The notes under the pieces: model-generated
What the model was told of the DNA's origin: nothing
The model's input: only the letters and a program-made list of their open reading frames with translations
The model's database searches: none
Assembly: GCA_946894095.1 (NCBI GenBank)
Contig: OX335653.1
Location: 15,257,001 to 15,321,000, forward strand
Length of the DNA stretch: 64,000 bases
Direction: 5' to 3'
From: Incurvaria masculella
Taxonomy: Eukaryota > Arthropoda > Insecta > Lepidoptera > Incurvariidae
Translations under genes and position numbers: made by a program
Shown: piece after piece, positions 53,566-64,000 of the stretch
Position numbering within the stretch: position 1 is the first letter of the stretch
Layout of the letters: every line of letters starts with the position of its first letter

Positions 53566-55285
53566 TTACAAAATATAAAAGATTTCATCCAATTTTTCTC
53601 TACAAAGCAATTTTGTAGACGCCATTACGCTCGCTGCATTTCCTCGCTGTATAGCCAGTCCGACCCTCTGTCGAAAATATCTTCCAGATCGGTAATCGCC
53701 TGAACATTCTTTTAATTTAGAACCCAAGTTTTTGACAAATAATTTTGTATCCTTACTCCAAATACCTAAAGTCTCGACCGCAAAAGCAACGAACTCATAA
53801 TTTACTTTAATTGCCGAATATTTTGAGTGTTTTAATCTTGCAGCAGTTTCTGCTGCTGCTCCTGACGTGCGAGCGGTCGAACTAACATATGAGGCCGCCA
53901 ATGTGGCGCACCACATTCTACGCAATCTACGCATGTGGCGTCCCACACCAGAGCCCTGCCTTTGTCCCATGGAATTATGGTCATGCCATCTGGTCTCTTT
54001 CCATCATCCCTACTCAGGCCCACCGGCTCTAATAATGATGGAATATTTGCAGAGGAAAGTGCTCTTTTATTTAATTGGTTGAGGGTTGCATGACGTGAAA
54101 ATCTGCCTGCACATTTCAGGCAACTTAATCCGTGGCGTCCTTTGGTATCGACCATAATGCCGCAACTGCACTTATGCGGCAGGCACAGGTCGCAACCAAG
54201 GCTTGATGACAATTCTTAGGCAATTATTATCCAAAAAAGTGCCGGTGTGCGATGATGGTATGGCGTGAAGCCATGCACCAGCCTCTGGTGTGGACACTGC
54301 TCGGATACGCGCCTGTTCTACAATTGAGTCGGAATTTAAAAGTACGTTGTGAAATCGTTTTACAACTGATGCATCCCAAGGTTTTGTGAGCTTAGATTTG
54401 ATGGGAGTTCTTCACCTGGGCACAAGCTTTTCCAGGCATTTAAAGCTTCGTTCAAATGGCAAATCACATTCTCGTCACTATTTCTGGTTAATATGGCTGT
54501 GACAAGATCTGCGACTCCAAATGCTGACGCCAAAAATGCAGGTATTCCAATGTCAGTGAACCGGCGTACTCCAAGGCCACCATTCCATATAGGCAATGAA
54601 GCTTGCAGCCATTGATCTTCGTTCAAACTGATATTCAAAATATCTTCTAGAGCTTGTTTGATTGTACTATCAATTTTCAAAATTTTCTCCTGAAATAGCC
54701 AAGAAGGAGTTGTTCTGGCAAGGTATATGAGCTTAGGCATACCGAAACAAGTCTTAAGAATTACATATGCCATATGGGAATGCAGCAAGCGTAGGCGACT
54801 AAAAGTTAATTCTAAAATACTTTATTTGTTTTCAAGAAAATCAGGCGTTGCCTCAATGGTAATCGTTGCGCCTAGTAAACATACATTGCTAAAATCAGTG
54901 ATCTTTTTATCTAGCAAAACATCTTTAAATTGCGAATGCACATCGTTGTCGTAATTTGATAAAAATATTAGTTCACATTTGCTAGCTTTAAATTCTAGCC
55001 CAATGGATTTGAATTCCTCAATTAATTTTGATAGATCTTTTCAAACATCTTCCGCTGAACCTCCCAGTGTGCCAGCATCCAGGTACTAAATGTTAAGTTC
55101 GGATGTTAGTGCTTCAATTATTGGATGTATTGATAGGCTGAAGATGAGGGGCCCCAGAGGATCTCCTTGTTGTGCTCCAACTTGGGAATCTATGGTATTT
55201 TTACCAAAAAATAAAGTTGATGGGTTTGCGTAGCACTGCCATAAAAAAGGAAAAAGCTTTGGTGCTTTATTTTTTACTAACTGCG
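53566..55285 (-). pseudogene. Relic of a retroelement with reverse transcriptase and restriction-like endonuclease
   Basis: In minus-strand order: AQQGDPLGPLIFSLSI (reverse transcriptase), then a stop, YLDAGTLGG where YLDDG would be expected, a thumb-like region (ASLPIWNGGLGVRRFTD, 54620-54560), EAGAWLHAIP, then CLPHKCSCG with [15 protein letters not shown] (Cys/His knuckle) and [11 protein letters not shown] followed by VWDATCVD, a PD...D motif of a restriction-like endonuclease. The end reads FVAFAVETLG and [15 protein letters not shown]. At least three frame changes and two stops break it, and one catalytic Asp is lost. The 5' part is cut off by element U at 55285. This arrangement is known from retrotransposon-like proteins of many invertebrates; I do not assign the clade. 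Confidence 0.75.
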
Positions 55286-56400
55286 GTACGGTAACGGCTC
55301 CGCTCGGGTTAGTGTCGGCTAAATTATCTCATGGATAAAAAGTAGCCCACATGACTGGTCCAAAATAGGGTCAAACTGGTCCAGGACAATGTATCCATGT
55401 ACCAAATTTAATCAAGATCGTTCGAGCCGAAATAGCATGATTTAATGAGAAACATCCAATAATTCCCATTTAGAGCTTCGTTGACGTTTGGTGGCTATTT
55501 AAAAAAAAACATTTGCCGCGAGAACCTTTCTGCACTTTCACTGCTACATTGCTTACCTAGTAAGTAACATGTAACGTAGGTAAGTTTTGCGTGGACTCCA
55601 ACCCACAGCCAGCCTCAACATCGAAAACAGTAACCCATCTCGAACCTGACTGCTCCCAGAGATGCTATACATTGATAAAATACGCATATAAATCAGGTAA
55701 GTGGTTCGCATGTTATAAGACTTTAAGACTCACTACTTACCCTTCTGGTAATGAAGCGTTATATTATGTAATCTATAAGTTTTTAGTAGAATCAGGCTAG
55801 ACGTAGATACAATGCACATCTAAATCGAGTAATTGGTTCTCAAGGATTTTATTTTGTTGGTCGCTCCTCCGGCGATTTAGCGTGATGCCAAGTAGTCCTA
55901 AAGTTGCAGGAAATACCAAGCCGTACTTCAGTAAAAGTAAGCGCTGCCGCCGCAAAGCCGAGCCGTGCATAGAATTGGAGTTTGTATGACAGCCCCATCT
56001 TAGCGTAAGCGGAACTGAATTCTATTTAGCCAATCCTAATTCCCGGGTAGTTAAATGTACATGTACTAAGTTTTACAAATCGCTAGTGCCTTGAAAATTC
56101 GCCAAACGGACACCAAACAGTCACGACGTCTGCCCTCCCCCCGCCGCCCGCGCCGCTCCCCGCCACCGCCCCCGGCTCCTCTCCCCCTAGTGTGAAGTAT
56201 CGCAACCGGCATCGTTTTCGCAGCCCCGTGAAAGTTCTAAAGCCCATGGGCACATAAATTGTAGCCTATGTGTTATTCTGATGTGTAAGCTATATTATTG
56301 TAAAGTTTCATTAGAATCCATTCAGTAGTTTTTACGTGAAAGAGTAACAAACATCCATCCATCCATCCATCCATCCATTATTACAAACTTTCCCCTTTAT
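55275..56400 (-). mobile_element. Unclassified interspersed element U, copy 2 (inverted)
   Basis: Minus-strand counterpart of 29795-30738 from GCTCGGGTTAGTGTCGGCTA (55294) to CCCGGGTAGTTAAATGTACA (56042), including the absorbed SINE piece (55575-55670). The extension to 56400 ends with an (ATCC)n run at 56353-56378. It interrupts the retroelement relic at 55285. Confidence 0.65.
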
Positions 56401-56726
56401 AATATTTATTAGATTGCTTCCAGCATCGAATCTCTTTCTCGATATGTTCAAATAATGTCAGATAAGATGATTTCGAACAACTTTAAAGCATACAGAAAAC
56501 TGTGTTTTTAGACTGAGACGCTGGCAACAATACGCGTGATATACGCGTGATTGCCAAAAAAGGCCAATCCACGAACCTGGTGCGAAGCCTTCGAAAAAGT
56601 AGAAGAAAACTGTTCTGAAAACAAATGACGCATACTCGCAAACTATGATTGATCAGAGCAAGTGATGGAAGCCTGAGTCGGCGAAAAAGCAGTTCCGCAA
56701 TAGCTGGGTTAGAGAGCTGTGTCTAC

Positions 56727-57010
56727 AAAACAAATTTAACAAAAAAAATAACCGACTTCAAAGGAAAAGCACTAAAAAGTAAAAAATAATTTCCATTTTT
56801 GTAGTTACGATTTCTGTTATTTTTTGAGTCGGCGTCAGCCGGACACGCGCTGCGCCAATCAAGAGAAACTAACCTAACCTAACCTAACCTAACCTTGGCT
56901 GACACCGACTCAAAAAATAACAGAAATCGTAACTACAAAAATGGAAATTATTTTTTACTTTTTAGTGCTTTTCCTTTGAAGTCGGTTATTTTTTTTGTTA
57001 AATTTGTTTT
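56727..57010. repeat. Near-perfect 114-bp inverted repeat around a telomere-like tract
   Basis: Arms 56727-56840 and 56897-57010 are each 114 bases and differ at one position. The 56-base loop holds five CCTAA units (56868-56895), the complement of TTAGG. The arms contain ATAACCGACTTCAAAGG, which recurs as TTTGAAGTCGGTTA at 57381-57395. Confidence 0.85.
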
Positions 57011-57405
57011 TTTATTTGTTTATTTTTAGTGAATCTGAAGTACGCTTACTAATTTGTAGACGTCCTTTCCAATAAAAAAAGAGTCACCGAAATCGGTTGG
57101 CGTTATATTGAGTTATTCGTCCATTTGTCGCGCACATCTTACTAATATAACTTACTAATACAAATTTAAGACTTTTATGATTTTCTCATGGGTATCATTG
57201 TCAGAACTTAACCAAATTAAAATGGGACCACTTGGGAAGCACTAGCTATCATTTAAAAAAATAATCATCAAAATCGGTTCACCCAGGCAAAAGTTATGAG
57301 GTAACAAACATAAAAAAAAAAACAAAAAAAACAAAAAAAAAAAAAAACATACAGACGACTTGATAACCTCCTCCTTTTTTTGAAGTCGGTTAAAAATAAG
57401 GCATT
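57011..57405. mobile_element. Non-autonomous element ending in GAAGTCGGTT
   Basis: Continues from the inverted repeat to the end TTTTTTTGAAGTCGGTTA, with A-rich runs at 57311-57346. Together with the left end (AACCGACTTCAAA near 56750) this gives short inverted ends. Family not known to me. Confidence 0.5.
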
Positions 57406-57409
57406 GACG

Positions 57410-58385
57410 AGAATGAGACCAGACTTGAGACGGTATGTTGAGGTGGTTTAGACCATAGATGAAAAAGGAATTCCTGTTTCATCTAAAGTTTAGACATGTA
57501 GAGCGAATGAGACGAGAGTATGATTAAACTGATTTACAGAGTCGAAGTGAGTGGATTTGTGGTGCCCAGGCGGCCTAGGAGAACTGTCACGACCAGATTG
57601 AAAAAGTACTTCGTAACGTTCAGGGACGCAGCACCCGTAATCGTCGAGCATGCATGAAAATATGTATGTCTGCAGAAGAAGCGAAAGAAGTATGCTGTAA
57701 TCGAACCCTTTGGCGATTTATTATCTCTGCCTACATACAAATCCGGGGAAACAGCTTGAGGGTATTTATAATGTATGTATGTGTATGTTTGTTTTCAAAC
57801 AAAAAACACACATACATGGAACAAAATAGCATTAAAATGAGAGCTAATAAAAAAAGACTTGACGCAATAATTAGTGGCAGTAACGTCATGTTTTCGGAAA
57901 TGTTATTAGGTCACGAACAAGTCAGTTAACACCCTCAAAGGCTTGCTCATGACCCATAACATGTATTAAAGTATGTAAAAGATGTTTTCTTTTAGTGTGT
58001 TTGTAAATTATCACAAAAGAGGTAAATTTTCCCTATCGACCTATCCTAGGAATGGAAGAACTTCTATAGTCCAAGTTCTTTATGCTCCTAAAGCCAGGAT
58101 CTCATTTTTCGTTGACCGTTTTCAACGATTACGATAGTCGCCTGGCGGCGGTCTTTTTAGAAATATATCTTTACTGTTAACTTGGTGAGTCAAACGACCT
58201 TCAAACAATTTGTGGTTCCGCCTAAAACTGCCAGTCATTCTTCAGATATTTTTTATGAGGCTAACGTAAGTAGGTACCTATAGCCAGTGATGTCAATGCC
58301 TATAGCACATGACACAATAACCTGCAGCAAGGCTATGATGTAGCTAGACTTTTTATGAACGTAATCAGTGCCTACATTTGCACAG
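57410..58385. other. Intergenic; nothing certain
   Basis: Short frames of up to 91 codons (57654-57929) show no domain. A hairpin-like TATGTGTATGTTTGTTTT/AAACAAAAAACACACATAC lies near 57776-57815. Confidence 0.4.
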
Positions 58386-58389
58386 AATA

Positions 58390-58765
58390 TCAGGAGTGGT
58401 CATTCGGAGTTCTCATCTCAATTGGCGTTTACGGAACTTCGAAGATACGTAAAAACTTTAAACTCTATAGGTACATCGACATACGTTTTAGATTATATCG
58501 ATGACTCCATACACATTTTTACTAGATGTTCTGTGGTTTTACTTCTTGAAGCTGTCAAAATCAAACTCGGACTTCCCATTTGTACGAAAACGCGGAGTTT
58601 GCGTAAACGGCAACGTCGACGTATTTACGCCGACGCGTAAATACGTCGCGACGGTAAGTGAGTTGTCAAATCAAACTCGGACTCGAAAATGTTAGTTCGC
58701 TTACCGCCCACTGCGCGCGCTATTCAATTTCTCCATACATTTGAAAACATACGCCATAGGCGACA
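58390..58765. mobile_element. MITE family K, copy 3
   Basis: TTCTCATCTCAATTGGCG at the left, then TTTACTTCTTGAAGCTGTCA, CAACGTCGACGTATTTACG and CCCACTGCGCGCGCTATTCA. Opposite orientation to copy 44465. The right end is weak. Confidence 0.65.
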
Positions 58766-58769
58766 GCTG

Positions 58770-59620
58770 GGACTACGGGCTCACAGTTACAACATGGATT
58801 ACTGGCAGCGACCGCGGAAGTGAGGGAAGGGGGGGGGGGAATGTCTCTCGCTCTGGGTTGGCTCACGTATTAACTAAATGTAAGTGTGAAATGTATGTGG
58901 GATCGACCGTGAAGTAAAGACACATTAATTAAAGAAATAAATATGTAAAAAGAACTAACTAGAGAAGAGTCGGTACCTAGCCTAGTAATATTTTGTGGTG
59001 GTGATTGTGTGGTTAGGTTAGGTGACCCGCCCAAAGAGTTCGGAGAAGTCGCTGCGCTCCTGTCCTGTCATGTTTAGTGGCGGCCGGTTGGAACTCAGAT
59101 GGGTCTCCGGCGACAGAAATATTGGCGATAAATATGTTGGAGATGGATATAAGGAGCTCCACCTTGGTGACGCCAGCGACAGGCCTGCGATGATGATGAT
59201 GTCTCGCCGGCTATGGAAATATTGGCGAAGCAGATGGACGATTCAGATATTGGCGATGGACATTGGGAGTACCTATGTACATGACGTCACGAGCCCTATT
59301 TTCGAATGGGCTCGCTTTGAAAGCCTTCCGAAAAACTTCTTCATTTATGCCCTTATCAAAATGAAAAAATTGAAAATCCAAAGGAGTATTTACATTCTTG
59401 TATGGGCGAAAAAAGCTGTGGCAATTCGAATGTTCCTCTTTAAACAAGCGCAGTTGTTTTTTGCATAAATTTAATCAGATTATCTTAATATTTATAAGCG
59501 AAACTCGAACTCACGCATCACAATATCTCCGAAACCACTAAATCTAGAGATTAAAATTTTCAGAGTGGCGTTCTTCTACGATGAAAGCGCTCACTAAAAT
59601 AGGATTTTCCGAAATTCGGT
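58770..59620. other. Intergenic; one unsupported 148-codon frame
   Basis: The frame at 59022-59468 (plus) is rich in Trp, Ile and Arg and includes two ATATTGGCGA stretches, but no domain is visible. I do not call it a gene. A G-run lies at 58829-58839. Confidence 0.4.
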
Positions 59621-59626
59621 TGTTAA

Positions 59627-59994
59627 AAACGGCCTGTAAGCTATGCTCCCCATACAAACGTAGTTTACTAATCATTTGGAAACCGCTATTCCAATTAAAT
59701 TGATATTTAATTTCCAATATCAGGTGACAAATATCTGTGTAGGCATGCTTTTGTTTTTTTGAAAAATCTAATCCGAATGAAATGAAAAGAAAAAGAAAAT
59801 CTTCATACGAATTTAGTTTTCTCTGTGGTTTGTCCCAGAATCCATTTACCGAAAAAACCAAGGCATGCAGACACAGATATTTATAGCCTAATATTAGATA
59901 CCAAATATCAAGTAAGTTGGAACAGTGGTTTTCAAATTATTAGTAAACTACGTTTGTATGGGAGGCGAAATTGTATGATGCTTACGGGGCGACC
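59627..59994. mobile_element. TTAA foldback MITE, copy 3 (368 bp)
   Basis: TTAA at 59623-59626 and 59995-59998; ends ACGGCCTGTAAGC and the complement of GCTTACGGGGCG. Same orientation as copy 1. Confidence 0.85.
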
Positions 59995-60369
59995 TTAAGG
60001 GGGTAAAAGAGGCCAAAATGTACACATTTACATGCAATCACTCACTTTACTCACACAATTACTCACTTGTATTCGGAGTGGGCAGACTAACTTTAATCTG
60101 CTGGACTAAACCGGTTTTTGTATGGTAAGTCCGGTGCTAATCTCGTACCAAGTTTTGACAGGCGCTCTCTGAATACAACTTTTATGCATTAAACACGGAA
60201 TCTCCGGAACCACTGAACCGTAGAATTTTTAATGTTCACACAATTTTTATTTTAGGGTGATAATGCTTGCGAAGAACGGGTTTTTTCGAAATTCATCTGG
60301 AAAAGAAATTGGGGTAAAAGAGGACAAAATAGACATGAAAACCACCTACACATTCATATAGAAATCTTC

Positions 60370-60625
60370 AGAGTGGTCAGTCTGAGTTCTCACCGAAATT
60401 GGCGTTTACGGCAAACCGATCGACTGGCGTTTTCTCCAAATTCCATACAAGTTTTTACTAGATATTCTGTGGTTTTACTTCTTCAAGCTGTCAAACGTCA
60501 AGAAGTCAAACGCGGACTTCCTATTTGTATGAAAACGCGGAGTGGACGTAAACGGCCACAAACCGTGCAGAAGACCCAGACGACGAACGTCGACGTATTT
60601 ACGGCAACGTTGAGTAAGCTCCCCG
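60370..60625. mobile_element. MITE family K, copy 4 (truncated)
   Basis: TCTGAGTTCTCACCGAAATT, GGCGTTTACGGCAAACCGAT and CTTCTTCAAGCTGTCAAACG, ending with ACGTATTTACGGCAACGTTG. The right end is missing. Confidence 0.7.
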
Positions 60626-60938
60626 TCTAGTTTTAAAAACATGTTAAATTCGAATGACTGAAAACGCTTATAACTGCTTGTTTGTGATAGTGAGGTTAAC
60701 TAAAATAACATATTACTCGAAAGAAAATAAAATCCTTTATGCTTTAATCTTACCAACTAAATAATTGTCAGGTTTTAAGGAAATTAACATAGGTAAATTG
60801 GGTAATCAAAACAATAAGCATATTTCAAGGGAATTAGGAAGTAGTTACCAACGAGTGATTTTGAAAATGACTCCTTAAAAAACAAAGGGTATTAATAGTG
60901 TCATCTGCTAAAGGGCATCTAATGTCCGTTGCAATGTA

Positions 60939-61070
60939 CAGTCGTTACTTATCAAATGTATACACTGGAATTCCTAAGTCCCTTTTACTCTATGGTTAAC
61001 GTCAGCATGTCAGAAAGAGATCTCAAATTTGTCTCTATTTCCGGTGTATAGATTTCAGACGAAACGACTG
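60939..61070. mobile_element. Tc1/mariner-type MITE, copy 2 (TA target)
   Basis: 132 bases, ends CAGTCGTT and the complement of CGAAACGACTG, flanked by TA at 60937-60938 and 61071-61072. Inverted relative to copy 1 at 9240. Confidence 0.75.
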
Positions 61071-61239
61071 TACCCCGCTGCCGAGAATGCCCTCTCCGAC
61101 TCAACACTGGTTGGCAACAGCGCAGCGTGGCGAAGCAATTATATGCAAACTGCAAAAATCGCCCCCTTGTTCCTCCACACTCAAATAAATCCATTCCTTT
61201 TTTTTATGATAGACTCTAATTTGTCTAAGCTCGTGGCCG

Positions 61240-61365
61240 CCCAATCCCGTCAATCTCGAACGGGATCTCGTCATATGATGCGTCGGGATTGATCCCGAAA
61301 AACTACACGAGATCTCGCGAGATCGGGATCCCGCGGGATCGGGATTGCATTCCCTACTCAGAACC
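61240..61365. repeat. CGGGATC-rich palindromic patch
   Basis: Repeated CGGGAT/ATCCCG and GAGATCTCGCGAGATC motifs end in GGGATTGCATTCCCTACTC. Such dense palindromes next to a GCATTCCCTACT end would fit the terminal region of a hAT-type element. Only this end is seen. Confidence 0.35.
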
Positions 61366-61544
61366 CATGTTCATTTAAAATTTAAATATAGACACTTATT
61401 CGCAAAGGATTATTTATAACGAATTTATAAGAGGGTAAAAGAGGCCAAAATGTACTCTTGTGTAATCTACTCTCTAATGTAATTTTCATATTTGATTTTT
61501 TTTTCTACAAGCCCTTTAGCATAGATTCTTTTAGGGTTGATTCA

Positions 61545-61938
61545 GTTTTTTTTTTTTTATGTGACTGGACATGGATGGCTAATACCACAAGTTCTGTCAT
61601 GGTATTAGCCCAACACACCACATGGGAACTAGGTGCCATGCCAGGACCTTCCTTATATTGCACGGCTACATTGAACTGGATGGAAAACACGGACAATTTT
61701 CATTGCCGCTTCGACCATCGTTCATCCAATGCGATGGTACCAACCCGGGCGGGATAAACCCTACCACCTAGTAAGTAAGGAAGGGGACCTACAGCTTAAC
61801 GTGGAATTCGAACCACGGCCAGCCTCTCTCAACGGTCGAATGGTCACCCATCCAAGACCAGACCGGACCCAGCGTTGCTTAACTTCGGAGAGCGATTGCC
61901 GAAGTGTCGCGCCACTGGGCCACTGAGGCTGACGAATA
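61545..61938 (-). mobile_element. 5S rRNA-headed SINE, second full-length copy
   Basis: On the minus strand, the head holds CCGAAGTTAAGCAACGC and CTTGGATGGGTGACC, then the same body as at 32294. The 3' end is a T-run (A on the minus strand) at 61548-61559. It is nearly identical to the 32294 copy. Confidence 0.85.
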
Positions 61939-62194
61939 GATCAACTTTTGCTAAGAAATGTGTTTTTTTTTGTTAGAATTTAATGAATACATTTTTTCCA
62001 GTACTTTAAAGAACTTTTGCCAAGAAACAAAGTTGACAAGAAATAATTAATTATTCAAATTATAAAATGCTCGCGAACTTTGCTCGAGCAGCGCTGATTT
62101 ACCTACCCGAGCCGTTTTTCACCCGATCGGCACTCGCATCACTTAAATTCACTCACGTCCGATACATTGCTATTATTTATTTATATACACTAGC

Positions 62195-63175
62195 AGCTTC
62201 AAGCTGATGCGTGTACTTCATGTGTTGAGTGCACTTTTTAAATATCTTTTATAATTTGTTTTCTTCTGTTAGGTATACTTATTAGTTTTATTTTTGTTCA
62301 AATGTTTGTCAAGTTGATTTTTGAAACTGTTTACTGACACACCACTGATTACTTCTTGTGGTAGCTTGTTCCAAGAGTTCACTACTCGGTTAGTTAGAAA
62401 GTATTTACATGGTTTGGAATTGGAACTGTAGTTCGGTTAAGTTTTAAGGAATGTCCACGGAATTTCTCGATGGTGTTCATTGTATACATTGAATTCAAGT
62501 TGGCTTCGTCGTAATGACCATTTAATATTTTAAAAGTTTCCATGAGGTCTCCTCTTTGTCTTCTTTGTTCAAGTGTAGTAAGACCCAGTGCGTCCAAACA
62601 GCTTTCATGACTTTTTCCTCAGGGATGGAACCATCTTGGTTGCTCGCCTTTGGACCTTCTCAAGGAAGTCAATGTCCTTGATAAAGTAGGGATTCCACAC
62701 TTGGTAAAAGTATTCGAGAAGAGGTGAGACATACGTTTTGTAGAGTTTAAGGAATAAATCTGGATTCATGTAGGAGAATGCTTTCCTGATCATATAGAGG
62801 AGTTTGCTTTTTTAGGGTTCCGTACCCAAAGGGTGAAAACGGAACCCTATTACTAAGCTGTCCGTCTGTCACAGGGCTGTATCTCAGTAACCGTAATAGG
62901 TAGACAGCTGAAATTTTCACAGAGTGTGTATTTATTTTGCCGTTATAACAAAAAATAGGTAAGATTAAAAAATAATTAAAATTAATGGGTGCTCCCATAC
63001 AACAAACGTGATTTTTTTGTTACGATGGTATGGAACCCTCCGTGTGCGAGTCCGACTCGCACTTGGCCGGTTTTTTGCGACTTATTCAATATGTGGTTCC
63101 CATTTCAGGTCCTGTGACACAGTTACTCCGAGATCTTTTTGAATATTGACAGGGTTTACAAAGGTTCGATGCGCG
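62195..63175 (-). pseudogene. CR1/Jockey LINE 3' portion, split by an R1 repeat
   Basis: In minus-strand order: DLGVTVSQDLKWEPHIE (63145-63085), R1 insertion, MIRKAFSYMNPDLFLKLYKT (from 62793), LLEYFYQVWNPYF, FLEKVQRRATKM, then after a frame change LGLTTLEQRRQRGDLMETFK. The 3' end at 62195 shares GCTTCAAGCTGATGCGTG with the copy at 30739. Same family as 30739-32150. Confidence 0.75.
62813..63077 (-). repeat. R1 repeat, copy 7
   Basis: Complete minus-strand copy inserted within the LINE frame. It is bounded by T-runs on both sides (CTTTTTT and GGTTTTTTGC), so the exact ends and any target duplication are ambiguous. Confidence 0.85.
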
Positions 63176-63179
63176 CCAC

Positions 63180-64000
63180 CAACCTTGAAACGAATAGCTT
63201 TCAAAACGAAAACAAACGCCTTTCAGTGAGAGGAGCGGCTGGGGAGATGAGGCGTCGGCGGTAATTTATGTCTTGTGTCAGTCGGTCACGGTCGGGTCAA
63301 TGCCCCGTGCCTGACCTATTTTGTTCAAATTAGTTAGTGCACTTTGAAAAATTATTTTCTTGGAAACCATCACAGGTGCATCATTCGATGCATAGTTTCT
63401 TTGCAAAAGTTGTTCCATTTTAGATACTGAGTCAAAGCGATGCAAACATGAAAAATTTAAATACAGCCCAATTATGCCTGCACGTTCGGTTCGATGATGG
63501 AAATGGTCACATTATTAAATGGTATAAACTAAGGTAAATACATTTTTCGTATTTGAAGGCTTGGTCAATATTTTAAAAAAGCTGGCAACTTATGATCTCA
63601 TGATCGCCTACAGTTATAGTAAAAATGCACATTAATTTACAATGTTTTTATTATTGTTATATTTTGTCTTCAATAAAGTAATTACCGAATAGGCACTAAA
63701 AAAATAACCATGCATGTATGTAAGAGCATAATACCATATAATAATTCTTACTTCTTAGATATAAAGGAAATGGCGACTAATCAACACTGCACAGCCGCTC
63801 ACATCTCGACCGACTCTCGGCGGCAGTGCCCGTGTACTTTGAGTCTCGGTCCGAAATGTCAGTACTGCCGGAATGATTTTAGAAAATATTAATTTCTGAC
63901 AGACTCGGGGTCGCATCGAGCGATGGCCGACAACTTAAGCAAGATGTACACGCTTCGACTACAAAGGCACATAAATTCAACAAAATCGTTTAAAAACAGC
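63180..64000. other. Window end; nothing recognised
   Basis: AT-rich with a GC-richer patch at 63215-63320. The 60-codon frame at 63710-63892 shows no domain. Confidence 0.4.

Noticed and set aside
57410..57660. LINE C-terminal fragment (GFVVPRRPRRTVTTRLKKYF)
   Set aside because: Some resemblance to LINE tails, but too short and without a diagnostic motif.
59022..59468. 148-codon plus-strand ORF
   Set aside because: No recognisable domain, odd composition and partial internal repetition; no promoter or splice context supports it.

Overview
The window is insect DNA, almost certainly from a moth or butterfly (Lepidoptera). Reasons: AT-rich, intron-bearing genes; a delta-class glutathione S-transferase (GST) cluster; CR1/Jockey-type LINEs with PHD-like ORF1 proteins; a mariner element; (TTAGG)n tracts; and a very dense load of short elements. 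The species cannot be named from sequence alone.

The host content is a head-to-tail array of four GST delta genes, all on the minus strand: A (CDS 6285-12177), B (19862-22503), C (33466-37104) and D (47738-51734). Each has four coding exons of exactly 141, 204, 206 and 103 bases, giving 217 residues with no stop or frameshift. In each, a splice acceptor lies 16 bases before the ATG. A non-coding first exon with a shared core promoter can be recognised further upstream (A 16885-17106, B 24656-24701, C 42675-42776, D 52879-53003). C and D share an AP-1/CncC-like site and an inverted pair of GATA boxes at fixed spacing. Different exons of the four genes group differently, which points to exchange between copies.

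The rest is mobile DNA. 1-5160 is a nearly complete CR1/Jockey-type LINE (minus) with ORF1, an unrecognised 300-codon middle ORF and an ATG-less ORF2. 26136-27416 is a mariner with TA target duplications and one frameshift. Older LINE pieces lie at 5175-5345, 17335-17920, 30739-32150, 43390-43570, 45419-46090, 53566-55285 (a relic with a restriction-like endonuclease) and 62195-63175. SINEs with either a tRNA-like or a 5S rRNA-like head share one body. MITEs fall in several families; the clearest is a 369-bp TTAA foldback element in three copies. A seven-copy repeat with hairpin ends, two arrays with 118-119 bp periods (38440-40975), and two telomere-like tracts complete the picture.

The four enzymes are expected to be cytosolic dimers conjugating glutathione to electrophiles (xenobiotic and oxidative-stress detoxification). 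Differences lie next to the catalytic serine and in the substrate-pocket helices, so the copies may differ in substrate range. Large parts of introns and intergenic DNA show nothing I can name; these are listed as such.
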